Source: Anaerolineales bacterium UBA6055 (GTDB taxonomy: Bacteria > Chloroflexota > Anaerolineae > Aggregatilineales > Phototrophicaceae). From it: DNA of 43,286 nucleotides. The notes beneath the pieces are model-generated. The model was not told where the DNA came from. It searched no databases and was given only the letters and a program-made list of their open reading frames with translations. This document shows positions 9,099-18,740 of the stretch, piece after piece; position 1 is the first letter of the stretch, and each line of letters starts with the position of its first letter. A program made the translations under genes and the position numbers. The stretch is from contig DIYL01000058.1 of NCBI GenBank assembly GCA_002428985.1, forward strand, positions 1 to 43,286, given 5' to 3'.

Positions 9099-12000
9099 AT
9101 GAACCATTATACTAAGTTTACACTAAATGAACTTTCCATCATAATTATTATTCAATCTATTACATTACTTTTGAGTTATATAGTCTTTACTAATTCCTAT
9201 TTCGCCTTTCAAATTGGTATACTCCTTATATTATTCTCCTCTCTAACCATCGCGACAATATTACGTATGCAATCGGTTAGTTCTCATGTTGATTCTGAAG
9301 TATTTTACGCCTTATTCCAACAATCACGTGATGCAGTCACACTATCTAGCATAAATGATGAATATATCGCTGCTAACACAGCAGCGCTCGACATGTTTGG
9401 TTATGTGGAAGATGAAATCATAGGGAAAACTTGGCATCAATTTATCGTGCCTGAACAGCATGAAGCAGGAAGCCTTGTTGCTGAGCAAGTAGTGTCTGGG
9501 GAAAAGCTTCCAATCTATGAAAGAACAGCAATACATAAAAATGGGAATCAATTCCCTATCGAGGTTAGTATAGACCTTATAAAAGATTCTGATGATAATC
9601 CCCTCTTTATACAGTCTGTTATACGCGATGTTACAGAGCGTAAAGAAGCCGAGAGTAAACTTCTAGAAGAGCGTCAACTTCTCCGAACGATTATTAATGC
9701 TATACCTGACGATGTTTATGTAAAAAACCTCGATTCACATTTTATTCTGGTGAACGATGCAATTGAGAAAAAGTTCGGAAACAGTCTCATAGGCAAGTCT
9801 GATCAGAACTTAGATAATCAACAAACCGCAGATGAATATCGTGCAGAAGAGCTTGAAATAATGAAAAGCGGTAAACCTTTGCTCCGAGAGTTGCGGTATA
9901 TCTCATCTGAAGAAAGTCTTACAGAAGAAGAAGCATGGTTCGAGGTATCAAAAGTCCCTTTATACAATAGTATTGGAAAGATTGTAGGAATAGTTGGGGT
10001 TAACCATGATGTTACAGATGTACATCAAATGCAAGCAAAGCTTAAACAAGAACGTAACTTACTAAGAACAGTTATTGATAATATCCCAGCATCCATTTTT
10101 GCCAAAGATCTAGAGTCAAGACTAATTCTCGTCAATCAACCTCTGCAAGATATTTTTGAGACTGAGTTATTAGGTAAGACAGATCATGAATTGATGAACG
10201 ATAACCAAGCAACTGAATTTTTGCTTGAAGAAAAGTCTATAATTAAAACAGGAAAAGCACTATTAAATGTTGAGAGATTCATTTCTAAAAAAGACAGTGG
10301 ACGCAAGCAAGATACTTGGCTGAATATTTCCAAACTTCCTTTACGTAATGATTTAGATGAAATTGTTGGTATTGTAGGGATTAGCCAAGATATTACTCCC
10401 AATAAGCAACAACAACTACAATTAATAGATAGTCAGGAACGCTTTAACAAAGCCTTTCATATGAACCCTGTTGCCATAGCAATTAATCATGTACGTGACG
10501 GACGATTTGTGGATGTCAATGAAAGCTTTGAAAGGTTATCAGGTTTCAATCGATCTGAACTAATTAATGCTAAACATATACCCAATACATGGTTGAATGA
10601 AACTGAGCGGACAATCGCAATGGAGAGCTTTGAAAAAAACGGCTACTTACAACAAACAGAATTGCATTTTGTTTGCAAAGATGGAGCTGTTCGCATTGTT
10701 AATGCATCTTGGTCGAAAATCGAACTTGACAACGAACCTCATATTCTTTCTATGTTGCTTAATATAACAGAACGTAGAAAAGCAGAAAAATCTGTACAGG
10801 AAAGTGAAGAACGCTATAAAAAAGTATCTGAACTGATTTCTGATTATGCATTCTCTTATATTGTTGAACCCGATAGGACACTTGTTCCTGATTGGATGAC
10901 TATAAATTCATTTGAAAGAATGTTCGGTTACAAATGGGAGCCTGAAAAACTAACCTACAACATCTATCATCCAGACGATATTGATCGAGTTAGGTCTGAC
11001 GTACAGCGCGTTATTGATGGGAATTCTATAACTGCCGAATATCGTGTTGTTACGAAAGAAGGTAATGTACGATGGGTTGAAATAAGTCGTCAACCAATCT
11101 GGGATCATAAGGCAAACCGTGTTGTACAACTACTTGGAGCTGCAAAAGATGTTACTGAGTTCCGTGAAACTTGGGACGAATTGCAATCCGCACAACATCT
11201 ACTTGAGACTATTTTTGCAACCATTCCAGACGCGATAAACATATTTGATGTTGTTGGAAACAAAAGACTATATGGAAACAAGAGTATCACACAAGATTTC
11301 GGCTACACTATTAATGAAATCATCGCAATGGGCGCTCAGCTGGTTGAAAACTTAATCCATCCTGACGACTTACAAAAATACAGATTACATCAGCAACAAG
11401 TTCTACAAACCAAAGATGGAGAGGTTATTGAACTTGAAGTTCGAATGAAACATAAGCTTACAGGTTGGCGATGGGTTTACAGCAGATACACTATATTTAG
11501 AAGAGACAATAATGGAATCCCCATCGAAATATTAGGGATTGCGCAAGATATAACTGAGCGCAAACTTGCAGAAGAGAAATTACGTTTGAGTGAGGAGCGC
11601 TATCGGGGGATCTCAGAGATCATGTTGGACACTGCGTTTTCTATTGTCTACAATCCTGAGACAGATAAATATGAATCAGAATGGATTATAGGATCGCTAC
11701 CAGAATTGACTGGGTATACATACGACGAATTCTACAACACTATTGGAACTGCCAATATCTGTCATCCAGACGATTATCCTAAACTCGTAGCCGATGCGGA
11801 GGCAACTTTAAGAGGTGAGCAGACAGATGGCGAATATCGTTTGTATACTAAATCTGGTGAGATTATCTGGTTATATATCCGACGTGTACCGGACTTTAAT
11901 GACAATCATGAACGCATAAACCGTTATTATGGTGTCACCCAGAATATAACAGAAAAAAAACGAGCCGAGGCGATTCTGCGCGATAGTGAAGAAAGGTATC

Positions 12001-13844
12001 GTACCCTATTTGAACAATCAAATGATGCGATTTTAGTCTTTGACATGGAACCTAAAGTTACTTTAGCAAACTCCAGGACAAGCGATCTCTTTGGCGTCAG
12101 CTCTGAGGAAATCTTAGGACAGGGTATCACTGCATTTGTTGTAGAAGAAGAAAAATTGGACAGCCACAAACGTTGGCAAGAGATTCTTTCAACAAATCAA
12201 ACAAGCACCTATAAGCGGACTGGACGAAAAGCTGATGGCACAATTATTCATACTGAAATTAGTGCGAGAGCAATACGTGATCCTGATGACAACCCTATTT
12301 ATGTTCAGGTGATTCTGCGTGATATTACAGACCGATACAAGGCAGAGCAAGCATTACAAAAAGAGCAAGCATTACTCCGCACTATAATCGACAACATACC
12401 CGATATTATTTATATGAAAGATCGAGATAGTCGTTTTATTGTTGTAAACGAAAAGTTGCAATGGTATTGGGGAAATACGAACTTGATCGGTAAGACTGAT
12501 ATTGAACTTGTACCGAGCAATGAGTCTGAAGCAAACATGCGTGAAGAACAGGAACTTATGCAAACAGGAGTTCCTATCCTCAATCGTGAACTATATGTGG
12601 AGTCTACATTGCAGACACCAGATCAACCTATATGGTTGGAAGTCTCTAAAATCCCACTTAAAGATGAAGTAGGTAACATTATAGGTCTAGTAGGAATTAA
12701 CCGTGATGTTACATCGCAAAAAATAGCTGAACGGGAGCTTATTGAACGTCAACGTCTTATACAAGGAATTTTAGATACAATTCCAGATATTGTGTATATT
12801 TTCGACTTAGTTGACAACAAAAATATATTTCAAAATCGAAATATAGGTGAAGATCTTGGATATTCCGCTACAGAAATTGAAGTTTTAGGCGATAACTTAA
12901 TTCAAGAACTCACTCACGAAGATGATCTAATACGCCTTACAGAACATCGCAATAAGATTGCTAGATTAAAAGATAAGCAAATTGTTACTCGAGAATACCG
13001 TATTCAGACACAATCTGGCGGTTGGCGTTGGATTCATACACGCGATGTTGTTTTCAAACGTGACCGGTCAGGCACACCAACCCAGATTATTGGCATTGCA
13101 CAAGATGTCACTGAAAGCAAGCTGGCAACAGAATTTCTAGAGGATCTAGTTCAAGAACTCGAAACAAAAAATGCTGAGCTTGAGCGCTTCACATATACAG
13201 TTTCGCATGACCTCAAAAGTCCTCTAATTACCATCAAGAGTTTCATTGAATTACTCAAAATGGATATGAAAACAGGAGATGAAATTCTTATCGAGAAGGA
13301 TCTAAATTTTATAGAAACTGCGGCTAACCAAATGGAAAAGCTCTTAGAAGATTTATTGGAGCTATCTCGAATTGGTCGAATCATCAACCCGCCGGAGGTA
13401 ATTGATTTGAATGAATTAGTTTTAGAGGCAATTACTCTTGTTCAAGGGCAAATTGATGCGCGAAATGTACAAGTAAACTTAAATAAGGGATTACCTCATG
13501 TTTTCGCAGATCGATTACGACTTGTTGAAGTTTATCAAAATTTGATTGGTAACGCAGTGAAGTATATGGGAGCTCAGCCCAACCCACAGATATGGATCGG
13601 AGCAAAATTAGACAAAAATCAGGTAATTTGTTATGTTCAAGATAATGGAATCGGAATAGCCCCTCAGTACCACGACAAAGTATTCGGCTTATTTGAACGC
13701 CTAGACAATACTCAGAGCGGAACCGGCATTGGACTAGCCCTCGTCAAACGAATTATAGAGTTACATCATGGTCAAATCTGGATAGAGTCGGATGGCAATA
13801 ACCAAGGTAGTATTTTTAGATTTAGCTTACCAGCAAATTATTGA
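9099..13844 (+). CDS. Sensor histidine kinase with ten PAS domains
   Basis: A 1,581-residue kinase. Two N-terminal hydrophobic helices (about residues 13-32 and 35-56) anchor it. Ten PAS/PAC units follow between about residues 68 and 1350, each ending in a PAC motif such as RDVTERKEAE, LNITERRKAEK, GIAQDITERKLAEE or GIAQDVTESKLATE. Then come HisKA with phospho-acceptor His1370 (FTYTVSHDLKSPL) and HATPase_c with N box (YQNLIGNAVKYM), DNGIGIAP and GTGIGLALVKRII. The kinase core resembles cyanobacterial-phytochrome-type kinases that pair with Rcp1-like receivers, and such a receiver gene follows 18 bases later. No chromophore-binding GAF domain is present; PAS ligands could be haem, flavin or small molecules but cannot be told from sequence. 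Several PAS units are close in sequence (LLRTIIDNIP in units 2, 3 and 9), suggesting internal duplication. Confidence 0.92.
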   Translation: MNHYTKFTLNELSIIIIIQSITLLLSYIVFTNSYFAFQIGILLILFSSLTIATILRMQSVSSHVDSEVFYALFQQSRDAVTLSSINDEYIAANTAALDMFGYVEDEIIGKTWHQFIVPEQHEAGSLVAEQVVSGEKLPIYERTAIHKNGNQFPIEVSIDLIKDSDDNPLFIQSVIRDVTERKEAESKLLEERQLLRTIINAIPDDVYVKNLDSHFILVNDAIEKKFGNSLIGKSDQNLDNQQTADEYRAEELEIMKSGKPLLRELRYISSEESLTEEEAWFEVSKVPLYNSIGKIVGIVGVNHDVTDVHQMQAKLKQERNLLRTVIDNIPASIFAKDLESRLILVNQPLQDIFETELLGKTDHELMNDNQATEFLLEEKSIIKTGKALLNVERFISKKDSGRKQDTWLNISKLPLRNDLDEIVGIVGISQDITPNKQQQLQLIDSQERFNKAFHMNPVAIAINHVRDGRFVDVNESFERLSGFNRSELINAKHIPNTWLNETERTIAMESFEKNGYLQQTELHFVCKDGAVRIVNASWSKIELDNEPHILSMLLNITERRKAEKSVQESEERYKKVSELISDYAFSYIVEPDRTLVPDWMTINSFERMFGYKWEPEKLTYNIYHPDDIDRVRSDVQRVIDGNSITAEYRVVTKEGNVRWVEISRQPIWDHKANRVVQLLGAAKDVTEFRETWDELQSAQHLLETIFATIPDAINIFDVVGNKRLYGNKSITQDFGYTINEIIAMGAQLVENLIHPDDLQKYRLHQQQVLQTKDGEVIELEVRMKHKLTGWRWVYSRYTIFRRDNNGIPIEILGIAQDITERKLAEEKLRLSEERYRGISEIMLDTAFSIVYNPETDKYESEWIIGSLPELTGYTYDEFYNTIGTANICHPDDYPKLVADAEATLRGEQTDGEYRLYTKSGEIIWLYIRRVPDFNDNHERINRYYGVTQNITEKKRAEAILRDSEERYRTLFEQSNDAILVFDMEPKVTLANSRTSDLFGVSSEEILGQGITAFVVEEEKLDSHKRWQEILSTNQTSTYKRTGRKADGTIIHTEISARAIRDPDDNPIYVQVILRDITDRYKAEQALQKEQALLRTIIDNIPDIIYMKDRDSRFIVVNEKLQWYWGNTNLIGKTDIELVPSNESEANMREEQELMQTGVPILNRELYVESTLQTPDQPIWLEVSKIPLKDEVGNIIGLVGINRDVTSQKIAERELIERQRLIQGILDTIPDIVYIFDLVDNKNIFQNRNIGEDLGYSATEIEVLGDNLIQELTHEDDLIRLTEHRNKIARLKDKQIVTREYRIQTQSGGWRWIHTRDVVFKRDRSGTPTQIIGIAQDVTESKLATEFLEDLVQELETKNAELERFTYTVSHDLKSPLITIKSFIELLKMDMKTGDEILIEKDLNFIETAANQMEKLLEDLLELSRIGRIINPPEVIDLNELVLEAITLVQGQIDARNVQVNLNKGLPHVFADRLRLVEVYQNLIGNAVKYMGAQPNPQIWIGAKLDKNQVICYVQDNGIGIAPQYHDKVFGLFERLDNTQSGTGIGLALVKRIIELHHGQIWIESDGNNQGSIFRFSLPANY

Positions 13845-13849
13845 TTAAT

Positions 13850-13854
13850 GGAGG
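13850..13854 (+). promoter_or_regulatory. Shine-Dalgarno GGAGG deciding the receiver start
   Basis: GGAGG sits 8 bases before GTG 13863. The alternative ATG at 13848 overlaps this site and has no Shine-Dalgarno of its own, so GTG is the better start. Confidence 0.7.
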
Positions 13855-13862
13855 AAGTTATT

Positions 13863-14312
13863 GTGTCTATAACTGCCAACATATGCGAGGTTTTGCTTGT
13901 AGAAGATAATCCTGCTCATGCTGAACTGATTAAACGTAGATTTGGAGAAAGGTATCCAAACATTCATTTACGCCATGTTACAGATGGACAGCAAGCATTA
14001 GATTTATTGTTACAGCAAAACCAATCATTAGATTTATCGTCAAAATATCAACCAGCATGTATTTTACTAGATATTCGACTTCCTAAAATTAGTGGTCTAG
14101 AGGTTCTTAGGCAGCTACGTAATTCGGGTGAATTCACAAAAACTCCTATCGTTATTCTAAGCAGCTCCGCAGCCAATCAAGATCTCGAATCTGCATATAA
14201 ACACTGTGCAAATAGCTACCTTGTTAAACCAACAAATCTTTCAGATTTTTTTGAATTGATCGATGCCATTGGCAACTATTGGTTGGATTGGAATCAGGCA
14301 GTTAGTAATTAG
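13863..14312 (+). CDS. Rcp1-like single-domain response regulator
   Basis: A stand-alone receiver of about 149 residues. It shows the acidic pair VLLVEDNPAHAEL, the phospho-acceptor Asp in ILLDIRLPK, the switch Ser region VILSSSA, and the conserved Lys in YLVKPTN. Family members with NPxH/DAEL and LPK-x-GLEVL signatures receive phosphate from bacteriophytochrome-type and multi-PAS kinases. The gene lies just after the ten-PAS kinase and likely is its direct partner. No DNA-binding output domain is attached, so the signal must pass on by phosphotransfer or protein contact. Confidence 0.9.
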   Translation: MSITANICEVLLVEDNPAHAELIKRRFGERYPNIHLRHVTDGQQALDLLLQQNQSLDLSSKYQPACILLDIRLPKISGLEVLRQLRNSGEFTKTPIVILSSSAANQDLESAYKHCANSYLVKPTNLSDFFELIDAIGNYWLDWNQAVSN

Positions 14313-14335
14313 ATTTATTGTTAGGATAAAGTGCA

Positions 14336-15826
14336 ATGAACACACCTCAAGTCATATTAATAGAAGATAATATCGCACATGTAGAGATTATACGCCGGGC
14401 TTTTGATACTGGTCATGAAGAAGTTGAGCTACAAGTTGCAAACTCATTGACTCAATATAATGAATTGATTATCAATATTCACCCAGATATTATTCTAGCA
14501 GATATGAATCTACCGGATGGTAAGGGATTAGATTTACTCAGTCAATCAGATGAAGTTCCTGTCATTGTTATGACAAGCTTTGGTAACGAAGAAATAGCAG
14601 TTGATGCAATGCGAAGAGGAGCATTTGATTATATTGTAAAATCCGAGCATGTTTTTAGAGACATACCTCATATAGTTAAAAGAGCACTTCGTGAATGGAG
14701 CCACATTCAGATGCGGAAATCTGCCCAGATTGCTCTAAAACACAGCGAAGAACGCTACCGAGCTATTGTTGAAAATTCGCTTATAGGTATCTTTACGATG
14801 GATGTCCATAATCAGATAATCTATGCAAACGATGAATTTGCAAATATCACTGATTGTAACGTGAATGCAATTATAGATTCATCTTTTTTGAACTTAGTTA
14901 AAGGTTCTTATCATAAAACAATTAGCGAACTTCATAAAAGTATTATTTCAAAGAGAACTCAGTCAAAGCACCGTATAGAAATAGAGTTAATGCATCGCGA
15001 TGGTAGTGAGCATGTTGCCGAGCTAACAATGGCATTTTACATTAGTCCATCCGGAGAACCCCAAGTTTTAGGGCAGCTTATCGATATTACACACCGCAAA
15101 TTAGCAGATCAACACAAATTACAATTAGCACTCGAAAAAGAAAAAGTCAATTTACTACACTTATTTATTGGCAATGTAACTCATGATTTTAAGACTCCAA
15201 TTGCAGTTATCAAAATGAGTCTTTACTTTCTAGAAAAGTATCAAGACCCCGTAAAACGTCAAGAAAAAATAAATGCAATTGGACTTCAAATCGAACGACT
15301 TAGTGATCTTATTCAAAACCTTCTTGCACTCACACGTTTAGATTACAATACACAACTTGACACAGAACCTCAATTTGTTGAGGATTTAATCCAGGATGTT
15401 ATCTCCTACTTACTATTGATTATAGAAAGAAAACACTTAAGAATCTCGCTAGAATTTACCCCAGATCCACAAAAGTTACATTTAGATACCAAAGAGTTTC
15501 GTCAAGCTTTGCTCAATCTAATTGAGAATGCTGTTAATTACACTCCTGATGGTGGAGAAATTACCATTCTCACTAAGGTGCAAAATGAATCTTATCTTGT
15601 AGTTATTCAAGACACAGGAATAGGAATACATGAAAGTGATTTGGATCAAATATTCAACCGTTTTTACCGCTCTACCGAGGCTAAAGCTAGTATTCAATCA
15701 GGCTCGGGCATTGGGCTGGCAATTGTTAAACGTGTAGTTGAAATGCATGATGGAGAAATTGACGTTGCTAGTAAACTAGGCGAAGGAACAACTTTCACTG
15801 TTACTCTTCCCTTACCACCCGTTTGA
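14336..15826 (+). CDS. REC-PAS-histidine kinase
   Basis: A soluble 496-residue protein. An N-terminal receiver (residues about 5-120) has the Asp56 phospho-site in LADMNLPDG and Lys in DYIVKSEHVF. A PAS domain (about 135-260) ends in GQLIDITHRKLADQ. HisKA has His283 in GNVTHDFKTPIAV, and HATPase_c has NLIENAVNYTP, DTGIGIHESD and GSGIGLAIVKRVV. A receiver at the N-terminus suggests it is a relay node that is switched by an upstream kinase, plausibly through the preceding receiver. It is 23 bases downstream of the receiver gene on the same strand, which supports an operon. Confidence 0.9.
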   Translation: MNTPQVILIEDNIAHVEIIRRAFDTGHEEVELQVANSLTQYNELIINIHPDIILADMNLPDGKGLDLLSQSDEVPVIVMTSFGNEEIAVDAMRRGAFDYIVKSEHVFRDIPHIVKRALREWSHIQMRKSAQIALKHSEERYRAIVENSLIGIFTMDVHNQIIYANDEFANITDCNVNAIIDSSFLNLVKGSYHKTISELHKSIISKRTQSKHRIEIELMHRDGSEHVAELTMAFYISPSGEPQVLGQLIDITHRKLADQHKLQLALEKEKVNLLHLFIGNVTHDFKTPIAVIKMSLYFLEKYQDPVKRQEKINAIGLQIERLSDLIQNLLALTRLDYNTQLDTEPQFVEDLIQDVISYLLLIIERKHLRISLEFTPDPQKLHLDTKEFRQALLNLIENAVNYTPDGGEITILTKVQNESYLVVIQDTGIGIHESDLDQIFNRFYRSTEAKASIQSGSGIGLAIVKRVVEMHDGEIDVASKLGEGTTFTVTLPLPPV

Positions 15827-15878
15827 TTTACCTATACATGTACATCCAAGATAGATGAAATAAGCATGGATATATCTA

Positions 15879-17165
15879 ATGAAAACATTAGCTATTAGAA
15901 CCAATTTCAACAAATTTTGTAACGCATTAATTAGCTATACAACGGAACCTCTAATAGAGATTGAAGATCCTAAACGAGCATTTATATCAAAATGGCTGGC
16001 GAGTGTATTTATCACTGTTCTACCTATTGGAGTAAGTGTTTCAATTTTGCCGGACTTAATTGCCGATGGTCAAGCAATGCTACAAAATGGGGAGACACTT
16101 TCAATTATAATCAGCTTAGTTTTATTGTGTGGGTGTTATTTTTTGTTCCGTATTGGACGGTACGAGTTAGCAATGCTTATTGCTACAACTGTTGCATCTT
16201 TGCTTATCTTTTATGTATCAGCTAAAGGTGACGATTTAGATGATCTAGTTTTCCTATTGATGCCTATCATCGTATTAAGCGTTCTACTCCCTAGACAAAT
16301 TGTATTCGCTGTTATTTTTATTGATGTACTATTTTGGTTAATACTTGCTAGCGTTGTTCAAGTCGAACTAGGTACGTCTTTCACTTCATTTCTAGTAGGA
16401 TCTATGTTGACTATTTTCATAGCTTTTCATCGTGATGCAATTGAAAAGCTTAATACTAGCAATCTAAAGGATCTCAATCAATCTTTAGAATCTGAGATTA
16501 TCGAAAAAACTACTATTAGCAACGCACTACAAAGATCTCTCAGTGAAAAGGAAACTCTACTCAAAGAAATACATCACAGGGTAAAAAACAACCTACAAGT
16601 CATCTCAAGCCTATTAGGATTGCAAGCCAGAAACCTCAAAGATAAAAAACTATCCCAAGCTCTTATTGATTGTCAAAATCGAGTTCAAGCTATGGCAGTA
16701 GTTCATGAACGACTATATAGATCTGAAAATCTCTCACGTATACTTGCTGACGAGTACATTCGTGATTTTCTTAAACACTTAATTCAAACCCAATCTCAAA
16801 CAACAAAACTAATAAAACTAGATACGGATATAGAAGTACTTCCCTTGCACATTGACATTGCTATTCCATGCGGCCTACTAATTAATGAGCTTGTTTCCAA
16901 TGCTTATAAACACGCCTTTGCTTCCAGGGACGCAGGAGAAATTCAGGTCACATTTTATCGCCAAGATGATCAATATATATTGAATATCAAGGATAATGGC
17001 CAGGGCGTTAGTGATGAATTTGATTTTGAGCAAGCCCGAAGTATGGGCTTACAGTTGGTCAATACACTAGTGCGTCAGCTTAAGGGTACAATCAGTTTCG
17101 TCAATGAACATGGCATATCAGTTCATATAGCTTTCCCCACTCATGATATTTCGAATGGAGTATAA
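15879..17165 (+). CDS. Membrane HisKA_2-family histidine kinase
   Basis: A 428-residue protein. About five to six hydrophobic segments fill residues 38-190 (for example WLASVFITVLPIGVSVSIL and IISLVLLCGCYFLFRI), without a recognisable ligand domain. A short coiled coil leads to the HisKA_2 motif KEIHHRVKNNLQVISSLL with the acceptor at His232/233, and a HATPase domain with GLLINELVSNAYKHAF and DNGQGV. HisKA_2 kinases usually pair with receivers of the type encoded next. The gene ends two bases before the preferred start of the following gene, so translation may be coupled. Confidence 0.9.
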   Translation: MKTLAIRTNFNKFCNALISYTTEPLIEIEDPKRAFISKWLASVFITVLPIGVSVSILPDLIADGQAMLQNGETLSIIISLVLLCGCYFLFRIGRYELAMLIATTVASLLIFYVSAKGDDLDDLVFLLMPIIVLSVLLPRQIVFAVIFIDVLFWLILASVVQVELGTSFTSFLVGSMLTIFIAFHRDAIEKLNTSNLKDLNQSLESEIIEKTTISNALQRSLSEKETLLKEIHHRVKNNLQVISSLLGLQARNLKDKKLSQALIDCQNRVQAMAVVHERLYRSENLSRILADEYIRDFLKHLIQTQSQTTKLIKLDTDIEVLPLHIDIAIPCGLLINELVSNAYKHAFASRDAGEIQVTFYRQDDQYILNIKDNGQGVSDEFDFEQARSMGLQLVNTLVRQLKGTISFVNEHGISVHIAFPTHDISNGV

Positions 17166-17166
17166 A

Positions 17167-18600
17167 ATGAAAGCAAGAATTCTTATTGTAGAAGATGAAG
17201 GTATCGTTGCCTTGGATATTGAAGATATGCTAACTCGCTCTGGATATGAGGTAATTAGCATCATTTCATCTGGAGAAGAGGCGATTCCAGAAGCAATAGA
17301 AAGCAAACCTGATCTTATTTTGATGGATATACGGTTACAAGGTAACATGCTTGGGACTGAAGCCGGAAAACAAATCAATCGAGTGATTGACAGTCCGATC
17401 GTCTTTTTGACTGCACATTCAGATAGTCAAACTATACAAGATGCGAAACAATCAAACCCATATGGCTATATTGTCAAACCATTTGAACAACGCGACCTAA
17501 TCACAACTATCGAACTAGCTCTATACAAGCACTTGTCTCATCAACAAGAGATTTATTTTACAAACATGCTTAAAAGCCTAGTAGATAATATACCAATTGG
17601 AATTATTATGTTGGATCAGAATCACCGCATTTCCATGGTTAATCCTAAAGGTTCCGATTATATAGACTCATTCGGTGAGAAATCAACAAATGCAAAGCTT
17701 GAGCAAATAATGGGTTATTCACTCACAACTCTGATAAGTGACACAGTACGGGGTAGTTGGCAAGAAATCGTAGTCGAGCAACCTGATCAGGTTACATTAG
17801 AACTCATTACATTCTCTACACCGTGGTTTCATGAAGAACTTACATCAAATAATCCGGGTTGGATGATGATAATAAGAGATGTGTCAACTCAGCGAAGCTT
17901 GCAGAAAAAGCTTGAAAATCAGGAACATATTTCTTCTTTAAAACAATTCGCTGAAAATATGGCATATGATCTAGTAAAATCATTCAAACCTATCGACTAT
18001 AATTTAACCTTACTAGAATCTGTTGAGACACAAATCACCGATCGAGGAAGATCACTAATCAATGATAGCAAAAGTAAGCTCAAGCAGGTTGATTTAATAT
18101 TAGATAACTTCAAGAAAGTTAACCAAGATATTTATCTTTCTAGAACTAAATTGGGCACATTATATGAGTTAATTGAGAGTCAACTAAATTATGGGACAGA
18201 AATAACGGTTGATAAATCGCTTTATTTCACACAAATTGAATCCGATAATGATCAGCTGATATTTGCTAGCAAGATAATAATTGATTTCCTCAAAGATTTT
18301 TCTGAATCGGATTCCAAAATCAAAATAGCAAGTGAAGTAACAACCATTAAACATAGAAATACTGAAGAACATCACATTGAATATATTGTTTTAAAGTTCG
18401 AAAAATTAGGGGAACATTTACCAATAGAAGTTTTGCCGCACATATTTGAGCCATACTTAGTTGATCGTGTATTTAATATTAAGCTAGGTCTATTGCTTTC
18501 ACAAGCTAATTTAATTGTCAAACAGCACAAAGGGTTCATACAAGTAAAGAATTTACCTGAATATGGCGTTTCTTTTAGTATCTTTCTACCAATATTATAA
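17167..18600 (+). CDS. Receiver-PAS protein with degenerate histidine kinase core
   Basis: The N-terminal receiver (to about residue 120) is intact: ILIVEDEGIVALDIE, phospho-Asp in LILMDIRLQG, and Lys in GYIVKPFEQ. A PAS-like domain follows (LVDNIPIGIIMLDQNHRISMVN). The remaining 220 residues align in layout with HisKA plus HATPase_c, but the acceptor position reads NMAYDLVKSF, with Tyr267 where histidine is expected, and no DxGxG or GxGxG nucleotide box is seen before the C-terminal LGLLLSQANLIVKQHKG. It is therefore probably a pseudokinase or scaffold controlled by its receiver. The start at 17167 is preferred because GGAG lies 6 bases upstream; an in-frame ATG at 17143 would overlap the previous gene. 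It is the last gene of the plus-strand signalling cluster. Confidence 0.85.
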   Translation: MKARILIVEDEGIVALDIEDMLTRSGYEVISIISSGEEAIPEAIESKPDLILMDIRLQGNMLGTEAGKQINRVIDSPIVFLTAHSDSQTIQDAKQSNPYGYIVKPFEQRDLITTIELALYKHLSHQQEIYFTNMLKSLVDNIPIGIIMLDQNHRISMVNPKGSDYIDSFGEKSTNAKLEQIMGYSLTTLISDTVRGSWQEIVVEQPDQVTLELITFSTPWFHEELTSNNPGWMMIIRDVSTQRSLQKKLENQEHISSLKQFAENMAYDLVKSFKPIDYNLTLLESVETQITDRGRSLINDSKSKLKQVDLILDNFKKVNQDIYLSRTKLGTLYELIESQLNYGTEITVDKSLYFTQIESDNDQLIFASKIIIDFLKDFSESDSKIKIASEVTTIKHRNTEEHHIEYIVLKFEKLGEHLPIEVLPHIFEPYLVDRVFNIKLGLLLSQANLIVKQHKGFIQVKNLPEYGVSFSIFLPIL

Positions 18601-18740
18601 TACCTCAGATGAAATGTTATTAAATTAAGTTATCCAAGAATCTGTGCAACACTCTAACCATTTCCTCCATTTTCTCTCGACATATTTCTGTTTCATGTTG
18701 CCCACTAATTATTGGTATAGTTGATTACATATTAAAAACC

